This document shows, one piece after another, positions 16,390-26,046 of a stretch of 64,000 bases of DNA (its first letter is position 1; each line of letters begins with the position of its first letter). The position numbers were made by a program, and so were the translations under genes. The DNA is from a virus, in the IMG/VR virus record IMGVR_UViG_3300025655_003289, positions 1-64,000 of that record. One strand, written 5' to 3'. Below the pieces are notes generated by a model, which was not told the DNA's origin, did no database searches, and was given only the letters and a program-made list of their open reading frames with translations.

Positions 16390-16994
16390 TGAGAAGCTTA
16401 TATAGTTTTATAATAAAACCAAAAGACCAAAGATATAATAATAAAAAGAAAGTAGGGGATTCGGAGTTGATATTGAACACTGAAATGCAAAACCACCAAT
16501 ACGTAAGTAGAAATGGTATTGTAGTTCAAACCCCGATAAATGGAAAGACTGGAATATCGATAGGTGATGAGGTAATACTACATCACAATGTATTCAGGAG
16601 GTTCTACGATGTTAGGGGTGAGGAAAAGAACTCATATAGCTTCTTTAATGAAGATGAATATTTTGTAGACCCTGAACAAATATATATGTATAAAAAGAAC
16701 GGGGTATGGAAGCCGGTTGATGGCTACTGTTTTGTTAAACCCTTAATAAATAAAGACGAGTTAAACACATCGTCAAGACAAGACTTAACAGGTGTTGTAA
16801 AATATGTGGATAACACATTGAAAAAGAATGGTATTAAATTAAATGACTTAGTTGGTTTTACTAAAGATAGTGAATACGAGTTTGTTATAGACGGCGATTT
16901 GCTATACAGAGTTCCAACAAGTTCTATATGTATTAAGTATGAATATCAAGGAGACGAAGTCGAGTATAATACAAGCTGGCTACAAGGCAGTTGA
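16389..16994 (+). CDS. GroES-like fold protein with two cpn10-like halves (201 aa)
   Basis: The first half (about 1-95) has SLYSFIIKPKDQRY, a variable loop, VVQTPINGKTGISIGDEV, LHHNVFRRFYDVRG and ends YMYKKNG. The second half restarts with GYCFVKPLIN and continues KNGIKLNDLVGFTKD and LLYRV. KPxxxR at the N-terminus, IGDEVI and the barrel-like pattern resemble GroES/gp31 co-chaperonins. It could be an extra co-chaperonin for capsid folding. Identity is inferred from pattern; a virion structural beta-barrel is the alternative. Confidence 0.5.
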   Translation: MRSLYSFIIKPKDQRYNNKKKVGDSELILNTEMQNHQYVSRNGIVVQTPINGKTGISIGDEVILHHNVFRRFYDVRGEEKNSYSFFNEDEYFVDPEQIYMYKKNGVWKPVDGYCFVKPLINKDELNTSSRQDLTGVVKYVDNTLKKNGIKLNDLVGFTKDSEYEFVIDGDLLYRVPTSSICIKYEYQGDEVEYNTSWLQGS

Positions 16995-17217
16995 AGAACT
17001 AATAAAGGTTGCAGAGGAGAAGATTATAACTAATACTGATGACGATGTTAGTGCAGATAGATTAAAGAATGCTGCTGCAACAAAGAAACTAGCTATCTTC
17101 GATGCTTTCGAGATACTAAATCGCATTGAGGAGGAAAAAGATCGGCTAGAGAACAAACCTAAAGAAATAGACGAGAGCAAGGTGTTTAAAGGCTTTGCAG
17201 AAAGGAGGTCTAAATGA
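16939..17217 (+). CDS. Terminase small-subunit candidate (92 aa)
   Basis: Helical and acidic with ADRLKNAAATKKLAIFDAFE, then EILNRIEEEKDRLENK, immediately before TerL, which it overlaps by 4 bases. It also overlaps the previous gene by 56 bases, unusually long. Small-subunit terminases are variable, so I assign it by place and size; it might be another packaging adaptor. Confidence 0.5.
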   Translation: MNIKETKSSIIQAGYKAVEELIKVAEEKIITNTDDDVSADRLKNAAATKKLAIFDAFEILNRIEEEKDRLENKPKEIDESKVFKGFAERRSK

Positions 17218-19430
17218 CGGAGTATAAACAAACGTTATTCAGCATCGTCGAACCAATACGAACAAACACACTTGTTAGACTAAATAAAAGCAAGTCTTGG
17301 GAGTATGGCTACAACAAGGAGCACGATATAGTTGTTATAAGTAGGACTGGTCAGATAGGCGAAATATACGAAATACAAAATCTCAAAATAGCTCTTCCTC
17401 CAGAGCCCAAAGGATTAAAAAAGGGTGAGGATAGATGGATTGCTTCTGAGTATCCAAAAGAGCTTAGTCAAATAAAAAGTATATTTGAATGGGATACATA
17501 CCCGAAAGAGTTTAAAGAAAAGTGGTATGCATATATTGATACAGAGTTTACCAGGCGCGAAGAAGGTTATTGGTTTTATAATAAAGGCAAAGCTACTTAT
17601 ATTACTGGGACTCATTATATGTATCTTCAGTGGACTAAAATTGACGTAGGAAGACCAGATTTTAGAGAAGCGAATAGATTGTTTTTTATCTTCTGGGAAG
17701 CTTGCAAAGCCGATAGCAGAAGCTACGGGATGTGTTATTTGAAGAATAGACGTTCTGGATTCTCATTTATGTCATCAGCTGAAACAGTCAATTTAGCAAC
17801 CATAAAGTCTGACGCTAGATTTGGTATACTATCTAAATCTGGAGCTGACGCAAAGAAAATGTTTACAGACAAGGTTGTTCCTATATCTATAAACTATCCA
17901 TTCTTCTTTAAGCCGATACAAGATGGTATGGATAGACCTAAAACAGAATTAGCGTATCGAGTGCCGGCATCGAAACTGACAAAGAAGAACATAACGAATG
18001 TCAATGATGTTAAGATGATGGAAGGGCTAGATACAACCATAGACTGGAAGAATACGGGAGACAACTCTTATGATGGTGAAAAGCTAAGTTTATTGGTCCA
18101 CGATGAAGCTGGTAAGTGGCTAAAGCCTGACAACATATTGAATAACTGGAGGGTAACCAAAACAACGTTAAGACTTGGTAGTAGGGTTACTGGAAAGTGT
18201 ATGATGGGATCAACATCTAATGCACTTGATAAAGGAGGTGAGAACTTTAAGAAACTATATTATGACTCCGACGTTACAAAAAGAAATAAGAATGGACAAA
18301 CTCGCAGTGGATTATATAGTTTGTTCATCCCTATGGAATGGAACTACGAAGGATACATTGATTCTTATGGACACCCTGTTTTCCTTACGCCAGAAGAACC
18401 TACTTATGGACCACTTGGGGATAACATCGAAATAGGAGTTATAGAGCATTGGGAGAATGAAGCAGAAGGATTAAGAGATGATCAAGACGCGTTAAACGAA
18501 TTTTATAGGCAATTCCCTAGAAGTGAGCAACATGCGTTTAGAGATGAAACAAAAAGTAGTATATTTAACTTAGCTAAGATATACGAACAAATAGATTACA
18601 ACGAAGGAATAGGTTACTCCAATGTTATAACAAAGGGTAATTTCCAATGGGAGAATGGAGTAAAAGATACAAGAGTTATGTTTGTTCCTGATAGCGGAGG
18701 AAGGTTTAAGGTGTCATGGATACCAAGTATAAACCTTCAAAACCGTGTAATAGAAAAAAATGGAATGAAATATCCAGGTAACGAACACATTGGCGCTTTT
18801 GGATGCGATAGTTACGATATATCTGGAACTGTAGACAAGAGAAGTTCTAAAGGAGCTTTACATGGACTTACTAAATTCAATATGGATGAGGCTCCAAGCA
18901 ACACTTTCTTTTTAGAATATGTAGCAAGGCCTCAAACAGCAGAAATATTTTTTGAAGATGTATTAATGGCACTTATCTTTTATGGTATGCCAATACTTGC
19001 CGAAAATAACAAACCAAGACTTTTGTATTATATTAAACGTAGAGGATACAGGGGGTTCTCAATGAATAGACCCGACAAGACCTTTACCAAATTATCTCCA
19101 GCTGAAAAAGAGATAGGGGGAATACCTAACTCTGGAGAAGATATAAAGCAAGCTCATGCTGCGGCAATCGAAAGTTATATAGATAAATATGTTGGACACA
19201 TCGGAGACGGTAATTATGGAACAATGTATTTTGACAGAACACTTCAAGATTGGTCTGGTTTCGACATCAACAATAGAACTAAATTTGATGCAGCCATCAG
19301 TTCTGGGTTAGCAATTATGGCTTGTAATAGGAATCTATACAAACCAACAGAGGATAAGAAAGTTAAGAAACTTGACTTTGGCTTCAAGAAATATAATAAC
19401 TCAGGAGCTGTTTCAAAAATACTAGAATAA
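17214..19430 (+). CDS. terL: Terminase large subunit (TerL)
   Basis: This 738-aa packaging ATPase/nuclease has an atypical P-loop at KNRRSGFSF (177-185). Walker B is LLVHDEAGKW (D297, E298), followed by GKCMMGSTSNALDKGG, the coupling region. The RNase H-like nuclease begins FGCDSYDISGTVDK (D532). It is longer than most TerL (about 500-600 aa) because of an N-terminal extension of about 150 residues. Sequence style recalls crAss-like TerL. It should load DNA through the portal at 19,431. Confidence 0.9.
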   Translation: MTEYKQTLFSIVEPIRTNTLVRLNKSKSWEYGYNKEHDIVVISRTGQIGEIYEIQNLKIALPPEPKGLKKGEDRWIASEYPKELSQIKSIFEWDTYPKEFKEKWYAYIDTEFTRREEGYWFYNKGKATYITGTHYMYLQWTKIDVGRPDFREANRLFFIFWEACKADSRSYGMCYLKNRRSGFSFMSSAETVNLATIKSDARFGILSKSGADAKKMFTDKVVPISINYPFFFKPIQDGMDRPKTELAYRVPASKLTKKNITNVNDVKMMEGLDTTIDWKNTGDNSYDGEKLSLLVHDEAGKWLKPDNILNNWRVTKTTLRLGSRVTGKCMMGSTSNALDKGGENFKKLYYDSDVTKRNKNGQTRSGLYSLFIPMEWNYEGYIDSYGHPVFLTPEEPTYGPLGDNIEIGVIEHWENEAEGLRDDQDALNEFYRQFPRSEQHAFRDETKSSIFNLAKIYEQIDYNEGIGYSNVITKGNFQWENGVKDTRVMFVPDSGGRFKVSWIPSINLQNRVIEKNGMKYPGNEHIGAFGCDSYDISGTVDKRSSKGALHGLTKFNMDEAPSNTFFLEYVARPQTAEIFFEDVLMALIFYGMPILAENNKPRLLYYIKRRGYRGFSMNRPDKTFTKLSPAEKEIGGIPNSGEDIKQAHAAAIESYIDKYVGHIGDGNYGTMYFDRTLQDWSGFDINNRTKFDAAISSGLAIMACNRNLYKPTEDKKVKKLDFGFKKYNNSGAVSKILE

Positions 19431-21848
19431 ATGCAAAAAACGTTACCAAAGGGTGTATTTCCTTCTCAAGCAGTAAGCGACGCGGAGAAATCGAGTGAAC
19501 AGTATGGGCTTGAGGTGGCTAAGGCTATCGAGGGAGAATGGTTCAAGAAAGAAGGCGGTGCAATCAGGTACTATGCTAATAGAGATAACTTTCATAGGTT
19601 AAGGCTATATGCCAGGGGAGAGCAATCAGTTCAAAAATATAAAGACGAATTATCTATAAATGGTGATTTATCTTATTTGAATTTAGACTGGAAGCCAGTT
19701 CCGATCATCCCTAAGTTTGTAGATATTGTTGTTAATGGGATAAATGACAGACCTTATGAAATAAAGGCTTACTCACAAGACCCAGCATCGATAAAAGAAA
19801 AAACAGAGTATCTTGATAAATTGATTTCAGACATGCAAAACAGACAGTTATTAGAAGCTGTTGAGCAGGAGTTTGGAATCAATATGTTTAAGACTGACCC
19901 TTATAAGCTTCCAGAAACAAATGAAGAGTTGCAATTACACATGCAACTTGATTATAAGCAGTCAATAGAGATTGCTCAAGAGGAAGCTATATCAAATGTA
20001 TTTGACCATAACAAGTACGATTTACTACAGAGTAGATTGGCTTATGACATGGTTACTTTAGGAATAGCAGCACATCGTAATTCCTTTAACACAGCTGAAG
20101 GAATAAAATTAGAGTATGTTGATCCTGCGGATTTAGTTTACTCTTATACTGAATCTCCTCATTTCGATGATTTATATTATGTAGGAGAGGTTAGAAGAAC
20201 TACTATTACAGAATTAAAAAAGCAATTCCCAGATCTTACTACTCAGGATATTGAAGAGATAGAAGGCCTTAATTCTAACGCAGCTAACTTTAATAGATTC
20301 TATTCGTATTACGAGACAGAGGACACTAATAATGTACATGTTCTTTATTTTGAATACAAGACTTTTAAGAACCAGGTTTACAAGTTAAAAGAAACTGCTA
20401 CTGGAGCTGATAAAATAATACAAAAGGACGATACGTTTAATCCTCCTAAAGATAAGAGAGCTAGATTTGAAAAAGTTCAACGCTCTATAGAGGTTATTTA
20501 TTCTGGAGTTAAAGTCGTTGGCCTTAATAAAGTTCTAAAATGGGAGATGGCTGAGAATATGGTTCGTCCTAAATCAGACACCACTAAAGTCCAGATGTCT
20601 TACAATATTGTCGCCCCAAGAATGTACAAGGGTCGCATAGAGTCTCTTGTCAGTAGAATGACCACATTCGCTGATATGATTCAATTGACTCACTTAAAAA
20701 TACAGCAGGTGTTATCTAGAATGGTTCCAGATGGAGTGTATCTAGACGCTGATGGTATTGCTGAGATAGATTTAGGCAATGGAACGTATTATAGCCCTCA
20801 AGAGGCTTTAAATATGTATTTCCAGACTGGTTCTGTTATCGGTAGGTCAATGACCAGTGACGGTGAGTTTAATCACTCTAGAGTTCCAATTCAAGAATTA
20901 CAAACATCGTCAGGGGGAAATAAAATACAAAGCCTTATAGCGTCCTACAATTACTACCTAAATATGATTAGGGACGTAACTGGATTGAACGAAGCTAGAG
21001 ACGGATCTACTCCTGACAAAGATGCATTGGTTGGACTGCAAAAGCTTGCTGCTGCAAATTCAAACACAGCCACAAGACATGTAGTGCAAGCTATATTATA
21101 TTTAGCTTTAAAAGCCGCTGAATCATCTTGCTTGAGAATGTCCGATGTGTTAGAATATGGAAACACAACCGCATCCTTTATCTCTGGAATAGGGAAACTA
21201 AATGTTGGAACCATAAAGGACATACAGAACTTACATCTTCATGATTTTGGAATATTCTTGGAATTAGCTCCAGATGAGGATGAGAAGCAAATGCTTGAAA
21301 ACAACATACAAATAGCTTTACAGAGAGACCAGATATACCTTGAGGATGCTATTGATGTTAGGGAAATAAAGAACTTGAAGCTTGCAAATCAGTTATTAAA
21401 GCTTAGGAGAAAGAAAAAGCAAGAGGAAGATAGAGTTAGGCAATTGGAGAATATGCAAGCTCAAACACAATCCAATATTCAATCCTCGCAAGCTGCCGCA
21501 GAAGCTGATATGCAGAAGAAACAGGCTTTATCTCAGATGGAGGCTCAACTGGAACAAGTAAAGGCTCAATTAGAGATGCAGAAGCTTGAAAGAGAGGCTC
21601 AATTGAAGAAAGAGCTAATGATGCATGAGTTTGAGCTTAACATGAGGCTTAAACAAGCTGAGATGCAGGTAATTAATGAAAGAGATAGCTATAAGGAAGA
21701 TCGCAAAGATAAGCGTACTAAAATACAAGCTACTCAACAGTCAGAACTTATAGACCAAAGAAAAACCAATAAGCCTCCAAAAGATTTTGAATCAGCTGGG
21801 TTTGATACAATGGGAGGTTTTGGATTAGAACAATTTGAACCCAGATAA
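19431..21848 (+). CDS. Portal protein
   Basis: This 805-aa protein immediately follows TerL with no spacer. The body contains VPIIPKFVDIVVNGINDRPY, typical of a portal clip or wing region, YVDPADLVYSYTE, and a long helical C-terminus. Residues about 655-770 are a Gln/Glu/Lys coiled coil (KKQEEDRVRQLENMQ, then LKKELMMHEFELNM). Portals form the dodecameric channel at one capsid vertex. The length and coiled-coil tail resemble crAss-like portals of about 800 residues. Confidence 0.85.
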   Translation: MQKTLPKGVFPSQAVSDAEKSSEQYGLEVAKAIEGEWFKKEGGAIRYYANRDNFHRLRLYARGEQSVQKYKDELSINGDLSYLNLDWKPVPIIPKFVDIVVNGINDRPYEIKAYSQDPASIKEKTEYLDKLISDMQNRQLLEAVEQEFGINMFKTDPYKLPETNEELQLHMQLDYKQSIEIAQEEAISNVFDHNKYDLLQSRLAYDMVTLGIAAHRNSFNTAEGIKLEYVDPADLVYSYTESPHFDDLYYVGEVRRTTITELKKQFPDLTTQDIEEIEGLNSNAANFNRFYSYYETEDTNNVHVLYFEYKTFKNQVYKLKETATGADKIIQKDDTFNPPKDKRARFEKVQRSIEVIYSGVKVVGLNKVLKWEMAENMVRPKSDTTKVQMSYNIVAPRMYKGRIESLVSRMTTFADMIQLTHLKIQQVLSRMVPDGVYLDADGIAEIDLGNGTYYSPQEALNMYFQTGSVIGRSMTSDGEFNHSRVPIQELQTSSGGNKIQSLIASYNYYLNMIRDVTGLNEARDGSTPDKDALVGLQKLAAANSNTATRHVVQAILYLALKAAESSCLRMSDVLEYGNTTASFISGIGKLNVGTIKDIQNLHLHDFGIFLELAPDEDEKQMLENNIQIALQRDQIYLEDAIDVREIKNLKLANQLLKLRRKKKQEEDRVRQLENMQAQTQSNIQSSQAAAEADMQKKQALSQMEAQLEQVKAQLEMQKLEREAQLKKELMMHEFELNMRLKQAEMQVINERDSYKEDRKDKRTKIQATQQSELIDQRKTNKPPKDFESAGFDTMGGFGLEQFEPR

Positions 21849-21862
21849 AATTATATCATATT

Positions 21863-23050
21863 ATGTCAGAAGTACAAGAACAATTACAGAAAGAACAAGA
21901 AGGCTCCATTAAAGAGAAAGAAACTAAGGTTTTAGAAAAGGCTGGAGTAAAGTTCGAAGATAACACTTATAAAATAGATTTAAGAGATGCCGTTCAAGAG
22001 CAAAGCGCAGATGAAGTACCTGTTCGCAACGAATCCGAAGTTAGCGAAAAAGTGGAAGAACAAGTACGGAGTACCCAAGAACCTTCCAAAGAAGAAGGGC
22101 AAGTCTTAGAGCTAATAACAGAAGACAATGCACAAGAACAACAAAAAGAAACCTTGCGGGTGCAAGAAGGCGATGAGAAACAAGCCCCTAGCCAGCAGGT
22201 TAATGAAGAAAAACAAAAAGTAGACCTCCCTGACAACATCCAAAAGGTTGTTGATTTCATGAATGAGACTGGAGGAACTCTTGAAGATTATGTACGTCTC
22301 AATGCTGATTATTCTAAAGTCGATGAAAAGACATTATTAAAAGAGTATTATAAGCAAACAAAACCGCATCTAGACGGAGAAGAGATTGATTTCTTGCTAG
22401 AAGATAAGTTCTCTTACGATGAAGATTTAGATGATAATACAGATATTAAAAGAAAGAAATTAGCTTACAAAGAAGAGATTACTCAGGCTAGAAAATTCCT
22501 CAACAATCTGAAGGATAAATATTACGATGAGGTTAAGTTGACTTCTCGTTTGAATCCTGAACAAGCAGAAGCTATTGAATTTTACAATCAATATAAACAA
22601 CAGCAGAATGAACTAACTGCTGTGCAGCAGAAACAGTCAGAACAGTTTACTAAATTAACTGAACAAGTTTTCAACGAAGATTTCAAAGGTTTTGATTTCA
22701 AGGTAGGAGAGAATAAGTACAGATTTAAAGTAAATGATGTTCAACAAACTAAGAAAGTTCAAAGTGATATTATAGAGTCGTTTAGGATGTTCCTAGGCGA
22801 AGATAACTCACTAAAAGACGCTCAAGGTTACCACAAGGCTTTATTTGCTGCTAGAAACGCTGACACGATAGCCAGTCATTTCTACGAACAAGGGAAGGCT
22901 GATGCAATTAGACAGCTAGAAGCTGAATCTAAAAACATCAATATGGATCCAAGGAGAACATCTCAAGGGATTATAGAAACCTCAGGAGTAAAAGTAAGGG
23001 CCGTATCAGGGGAAGACAGTTCAAAATTAAGAATAAAAATAGGAAAATAA
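21863..23050 (+). CDS. Scaffold-like head assembly protein
   Basis: The 395-aa product is highly charged with an extended Gln/Glu-rich N-terminus (about 1-125) and helical middle, then a conserved-looking C-terminal basic end (DSSKLRIKIGK). It lies between portal and major capsid, where scaffolds usually sit. No protease domain is visible, so a separate or no maturation protease is used. Confidence 0.72.
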   Translation: MSEVQEQLQKEQEGSIKEKETKVLEKAGVKFEDNTYKIDLRDAVQEQSADEVPVRNESEVSEKVEEQVRSTQEPSKEEGQVLELITEDNAQEQQKETLRVQEGDEKQAPSQQVNEEKQKVDLPDNIQKVVDFMNETGGTLEDYVRLNADYSKVDEKTLLKEYYKQTKPHLDGEEIDFLLEDKFSYDEDLDDNTDIKRKKLAYKEEITQARKFLNNLKDKYYDEVKLTSRLNPEQAEAIEFYNQYKQQQNELTAVQQKQSEQFTKLTEQVFNEDFKGFDFKVGENKYRFKVNDVQQTKKVQSDIIESFRMFLGEDNSLKDAQGYHKALFAARNADTIASHFYEQGKADAIRQLEAESKNINMDPRRTSQGIIETSGVKVRAVSGEDSSKLRIKIGK

Positions 23051-23063
23051 AAAATAAGAAAAA

Positions 23064-24497
23064 ATGGCAATTACCGCAGGTGGAAACCTAATATTAGCAA
23101 ATGCTTCGCCAGTAAAACAGACTCTGGCGAGCAATTACATTGATTTTACCGCATCCGGAACCGCTGGATGGGCACAACAATACTTACCAGACCTTTATGA
23201 GGCTGAAGTAGAGCGTTATGGAGATCGGACTTTATCTGGCTTTTTAAGAGCCACTAGCTCCGAAATGCCTATGTCTTCTGACCAAGTTATTTGGACGGAG
23301 CAAGGTCGTCTTCATATTTCATACACTAACGCATCAAATAGCACTGTCGTGGCTACTGCTGCTTCAAACACAATCACCCTTCCTGCTAATCATGCTGTTC
23401 GCGTTGGGCAAACAATTATAATTAAAGGAAAAGCAACAGGCCGTACAGGGATTACTAAAGCTTATGTTAGCAATGTATCTGGAGCGACAGTGACTGCGCT
23501 TCCTTATGACGCAGCTAGTTTAGATGTGCCTTATAATTCTGGAGACGCTATTGATTTATTTGTTTTTGGTTCTGAGTTTGGAAAAGGAACCCTTGGAATG
23601 AGTGAAGCTGTTACGCCTCAGCATATCTCATTAACCAATAAACCAATCATCCTTAAAGACAAGTATGAAATCTCTGGTTCTGACGCATCTCAAATTGGAT
23701 GGGTTGAAGTGACTGGAGAGTCTGGTCAAACTGGATACTTATGGTACATCAAGGCTGAAGGTGATACTCGCTCTCGTTTTGAGGACTACATGGAAATGTC
23801 TATGGTTGAAGCTGAAAAATCTCTTTTAGACGCAGACCCAGGCACAGGAGGAAACCAAAATGCAGCAGCTTATGCAGCTGGTGTATTTGGTACAGAAGGA
23901 TTCTTTTCCGCTATAGAAAGCCGTGGACACGTAACTGATGAAGTTACTGGCTCAAATGCGTCTAATGATTTAGCTTCTTTCGATGCTATCTTAAAACTAT
24001 TAGACAAAGAGGGGGCAATCGAGGAAAACATGCTTTTCTTGAATCGGGATGTGTCTCTTGGCATCGACGACATGCTTGCCGCTCAAAACTCTTATGGTGG
24101 TGGTGGTACTTCTTTTGGAGTGTTTAATAACTCTGAGGATATGGCATTGAATCTTGGATTCTCTGGATTCCGTAGAGGTTCTTACGATTTCTATAAGACT
24201 GATTGGAAGTATCTTAACGATGCTACAACTCGTGGTCTTGTAGGTGGTGTTCGTGGAGCTCTTGTTCCTGCTGGTACTTCAACTGTTTATGACCAAATTC
24301 TTGGTAAAAACTTGAAGCGTCCATTCCTTCACGTTCGTTATCGTGCTTCTGAAGCTGATGACCGTAGAATGAAGACTTGGATCACTGGTTCAGTAGGTGG
24401 AGCTTCTACATCTGATTTAGATGCAATGCAAGTACACTATCTATCTGAAAGATGTTTGATTGTACAAGGCGCTAACAACTTTATGTTATTCGCATAA
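23064..24497 (+). CDS. Major capsid protein
   Basis: The 477-aa protein has the expected position and composition: N-arm (about 1-50), LPDLYEAEVERYGDRTLSGF, an inserted beta domain (about 90-160), FVFGSEFGKGTLGMSEAV, and an A-domain rich in Gly/Ser (YGGGGTSFGVFN). HK97 fold is inferred. Codon choice shifts to more C-ending codons than its neighbours (cgt, ctt, tct with many -ac/-tc), consistent with very high expression. A strong terminator follows. Confidence 0.85.
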   Translation: MAITAGGNLILANASPVKQTLASNYIDFTASGTAGWAQQYLPDLYEAEVERYGDRTLSGFLRATSSEMPMSSDQVIWTEQGRLHISYTNASNSTVVATAASNTITLPANHAVRVGQTIIIKGKATGRTGITKAYVSNVSGATVTALPYDAASLDVPYNSGDAIDLFVFGSEFGKGTLGMSEAVTPQHISLTNKPIILKDKYEISGSDASQIGWVEVTGESGQTGYLWYIKAEGDTRSRFEDYMEMSMVEAEKSLLDADPGTGGNQNAAAYAAGVFGTEGFFSAIESRGHVTDEVTGSNASNDLASFDAILKLLDKEGAIEENMLFLNRDVSLGIDDMLAAQNSYGGGGTSFGVFNNSEDMALNLGFSGFRRGSYDFYKTDWKYLNDATTRGLVGGVRGALVPAGTSTVYDQILGKNLKRPFLHVRYRASEADDRRMKTWITGSVGGASTSDLDAMQVHYLSERCLIVQGANNFMLFA

Positions 24498-24515
24498 ACA
24501 TTAATTTAGGTTGGT

Positions 24516-24553
24516 TGGGGGTCGCTTAATGCGGCCTCCATCTTACCTTTTTA
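24516..24553 (+). terminator. Rho-independent terminator after the capsid gene
   Basis: A 10-bp stem (two G-U pairs) with a TTAAT loop spans 24,516-24,540, followed after a short gap by a T-rich run. It lies 19 bases past the capsid stop and would partly separate capsid expression from downstream genes. Confidence 0.75.
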
Positions 24554-24574
24554 TTTATTTAATATTATTATATC

Positions 24575-25312
24575 ATGGCTACAAATAAAGAAAATTGGAT
24601 TCCAAAAGATAGAGTATATGTTTTAAAAGGAAATAAAACACCGCTAACATATATGATTAGATCTAGAGACATATATTACTATGACGAAGAGTTGGGGTAC
24701 GAAAGAGAGTTAAAACATACTGCCAATCAAAAAACTCCTTTTGTTGACGAATTTAAAGGCGAATCTAGGCTAGACCACATTATTTTTAGGGATGGAGTCT
24801 TAAATGTTCCAAAAGAAAAACAAGCATTACAGAAATTATTATCTCTGTATCATCCAGATTTAAATCAAAAATATTACGAATTTGATCCACAAGCAGAAGC
24901 TATAGATGAAGTTTCTATTATAGAATTGGAAATTGAAGCCCTCAATACTGCTAAAAACATGGATATAACAGCTGCGGAAGCTATTGTTCGTGTTAATGTT
25001 GGGTCTGAGGTAAGTAAAATGACATCTCAAGAAGTTAAGCGAGATTTGCTTATATTTGCTAAAAACGATCCACAAGGATTCCTTGAATTAGCTAACGATG
25101 AAAACGTAGCTGTACGAAACATCGGATTAAAAGCAGTAGAACAAGGAATTATAAAATTATCAGATGACCAGAGAACATTTAAGTGGTCGTCTAATGGAAG
25201 GAATCTGATGACGGTTCCTTTTGATGAAAATCCTTATTCCGCATTAGCCGCATGGTTTAAAACGGATGAAGGTGTTGAGGTTTACTCAGCGATAGAGAAA
25301 AAATTGAAATAA
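24575..25312 (+). CDS. Putative head-associated protein (245 aa)
   Basis: N-terminal third is basic with aromatic residues (RVYVLKGNKTPLTYMI, then SRDIYYYDEELGYE), the middle carries a long helix (VSIIELEIEALNTAKNM), and the C-terminal part is mixed. It sits between capsid and connector genes, bracketed by two terminators, the position where auxiliary capsid proteins occur in crAss-like phages. Head decoration or internal head role inferred only. Confidence 0.6.
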   Translation: MATNKENWIPKDRVYVLKGNKTPLTYMIRSRDIYYYDEELGYERELKHTANQKTPFVDEFKGESRLDHIIFRDGVLNVPKEKQALQKLLSLYHPDLNQKYYEFDPQAEAIDEVSIIELEIEALNTAKNMDITAAEAIVRVNVGSEVSKMTSQEVKRDLLIFAKNDPQGFLELANDENVAVRNIGLKAVEQGIIKLSDDQRTFKWSSNGRNLMTVPFDENPYSALAAWFKTDEGVEVYSAIEKKLK

Positions 25313-25315
25313 CCG

Positions 25316-25340
25316 ATGGGGCTTCGGCCCCATTTTATTT
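25316..25340 (+). terminator. Rho-independent terminator with UUCG loop
   Basis: ATGGGG, CTTCGG, CCCCAT forms a perfect 6-bp stem closed by a stable C(UUCG)G tetraloop and followed by TTTTATTT. It lies 4 bases past the previous stop. Confidence 0.85.
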
Positions 25341-25347
25341 ATAAAGC

Positions 25348-26046
25348 ATGGCTATTAATGTAAATAAGGTTTATAGGGTTGTATTAGCAATCTTAAATAA
25401 AGAACAAAGGGGTTATTTAACCCCAGACCAATTTAATCGCATTGCTAGGCAGGCTCAACTAGATTTATTCGATAAGGCATTTTACGACTACAATAGAGCC
25501 TTACGTAAGCAAGCTAATGGGGACTTCAGGGAGTTTGCTGATATTGCTTCAAAGATAAAAGAGAAGATTGACATATTCTACACATCGTCAACAGTAAGTC
25601 ATACGGCAGGAACTGCGACAGCTCCAGCTAATATTTATATGCTTACTGGAGTTTATTCTACAGATAGGCTAAAAGAGTTTGAGGAAGTCAAGAAAGAAGA
25701 GATTCCATATCTAACAAGCTCTAAATTAAATCAACCAACGTCTACATATCCAGTATATTATAGTGAAGGGACATCTATAAAGATATTACCTACTACTTAT
25801 GCTGGAAGTATTTTGGTTGATTATGTTACAATGCCTTCAGATCCTATATGGGGATATACTGGTGGCGGAGCTAGCGCTTATGTATATAGCTCTGGGGCAT
25901 CGACAGATTTTGAAATACATGAATCTGACGAGGTTGATTTGGTTACAAAAATATTAGCCTATTCAGGTGTAATAATAAAAGATCCTACTGTAATTCAAGT
26001 TGCAGCTCAGAAAGAAGGTAATGATTTTAACCAAGATAACATATAA
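25348..26046 (+). CDS. Head-tail connector/ring protein candidate (232 aa)
   Basis: Begins KVYRVVLAILNKEQRGYL, with RALRKQANGDFREFADI, followed by beta segments (ILPTTYAGSILVDYV). This order (helical N-terminus, beta-rich C-terminus) fits a head-completion or ring protein below the portal. Start overlaps the end of a terminator region; its stop overlaps the next ATG. Assigned mainly by order. Confidence 0.62.
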   Translation: MAINVNKVYRVVLAILNKEQRGYLTPDQFNRIARQAQLDLFDKAFYDYNRALRKQANGDFREFADIASKIKEKIDIFYTSSTVSHTAGTATAPANIYMLTGVYSTDRLKEFEEVKKEEIPYLTSSKLNQPTSTYPVYYSEGTSIKILPTTYAGSILVDYVTMPSDPIWGYTGGGASAYVYSSGASTDFEIHESDEVDLVTKILAYSGVIIKDPTVIQVAAQKEGNDFNQDNI

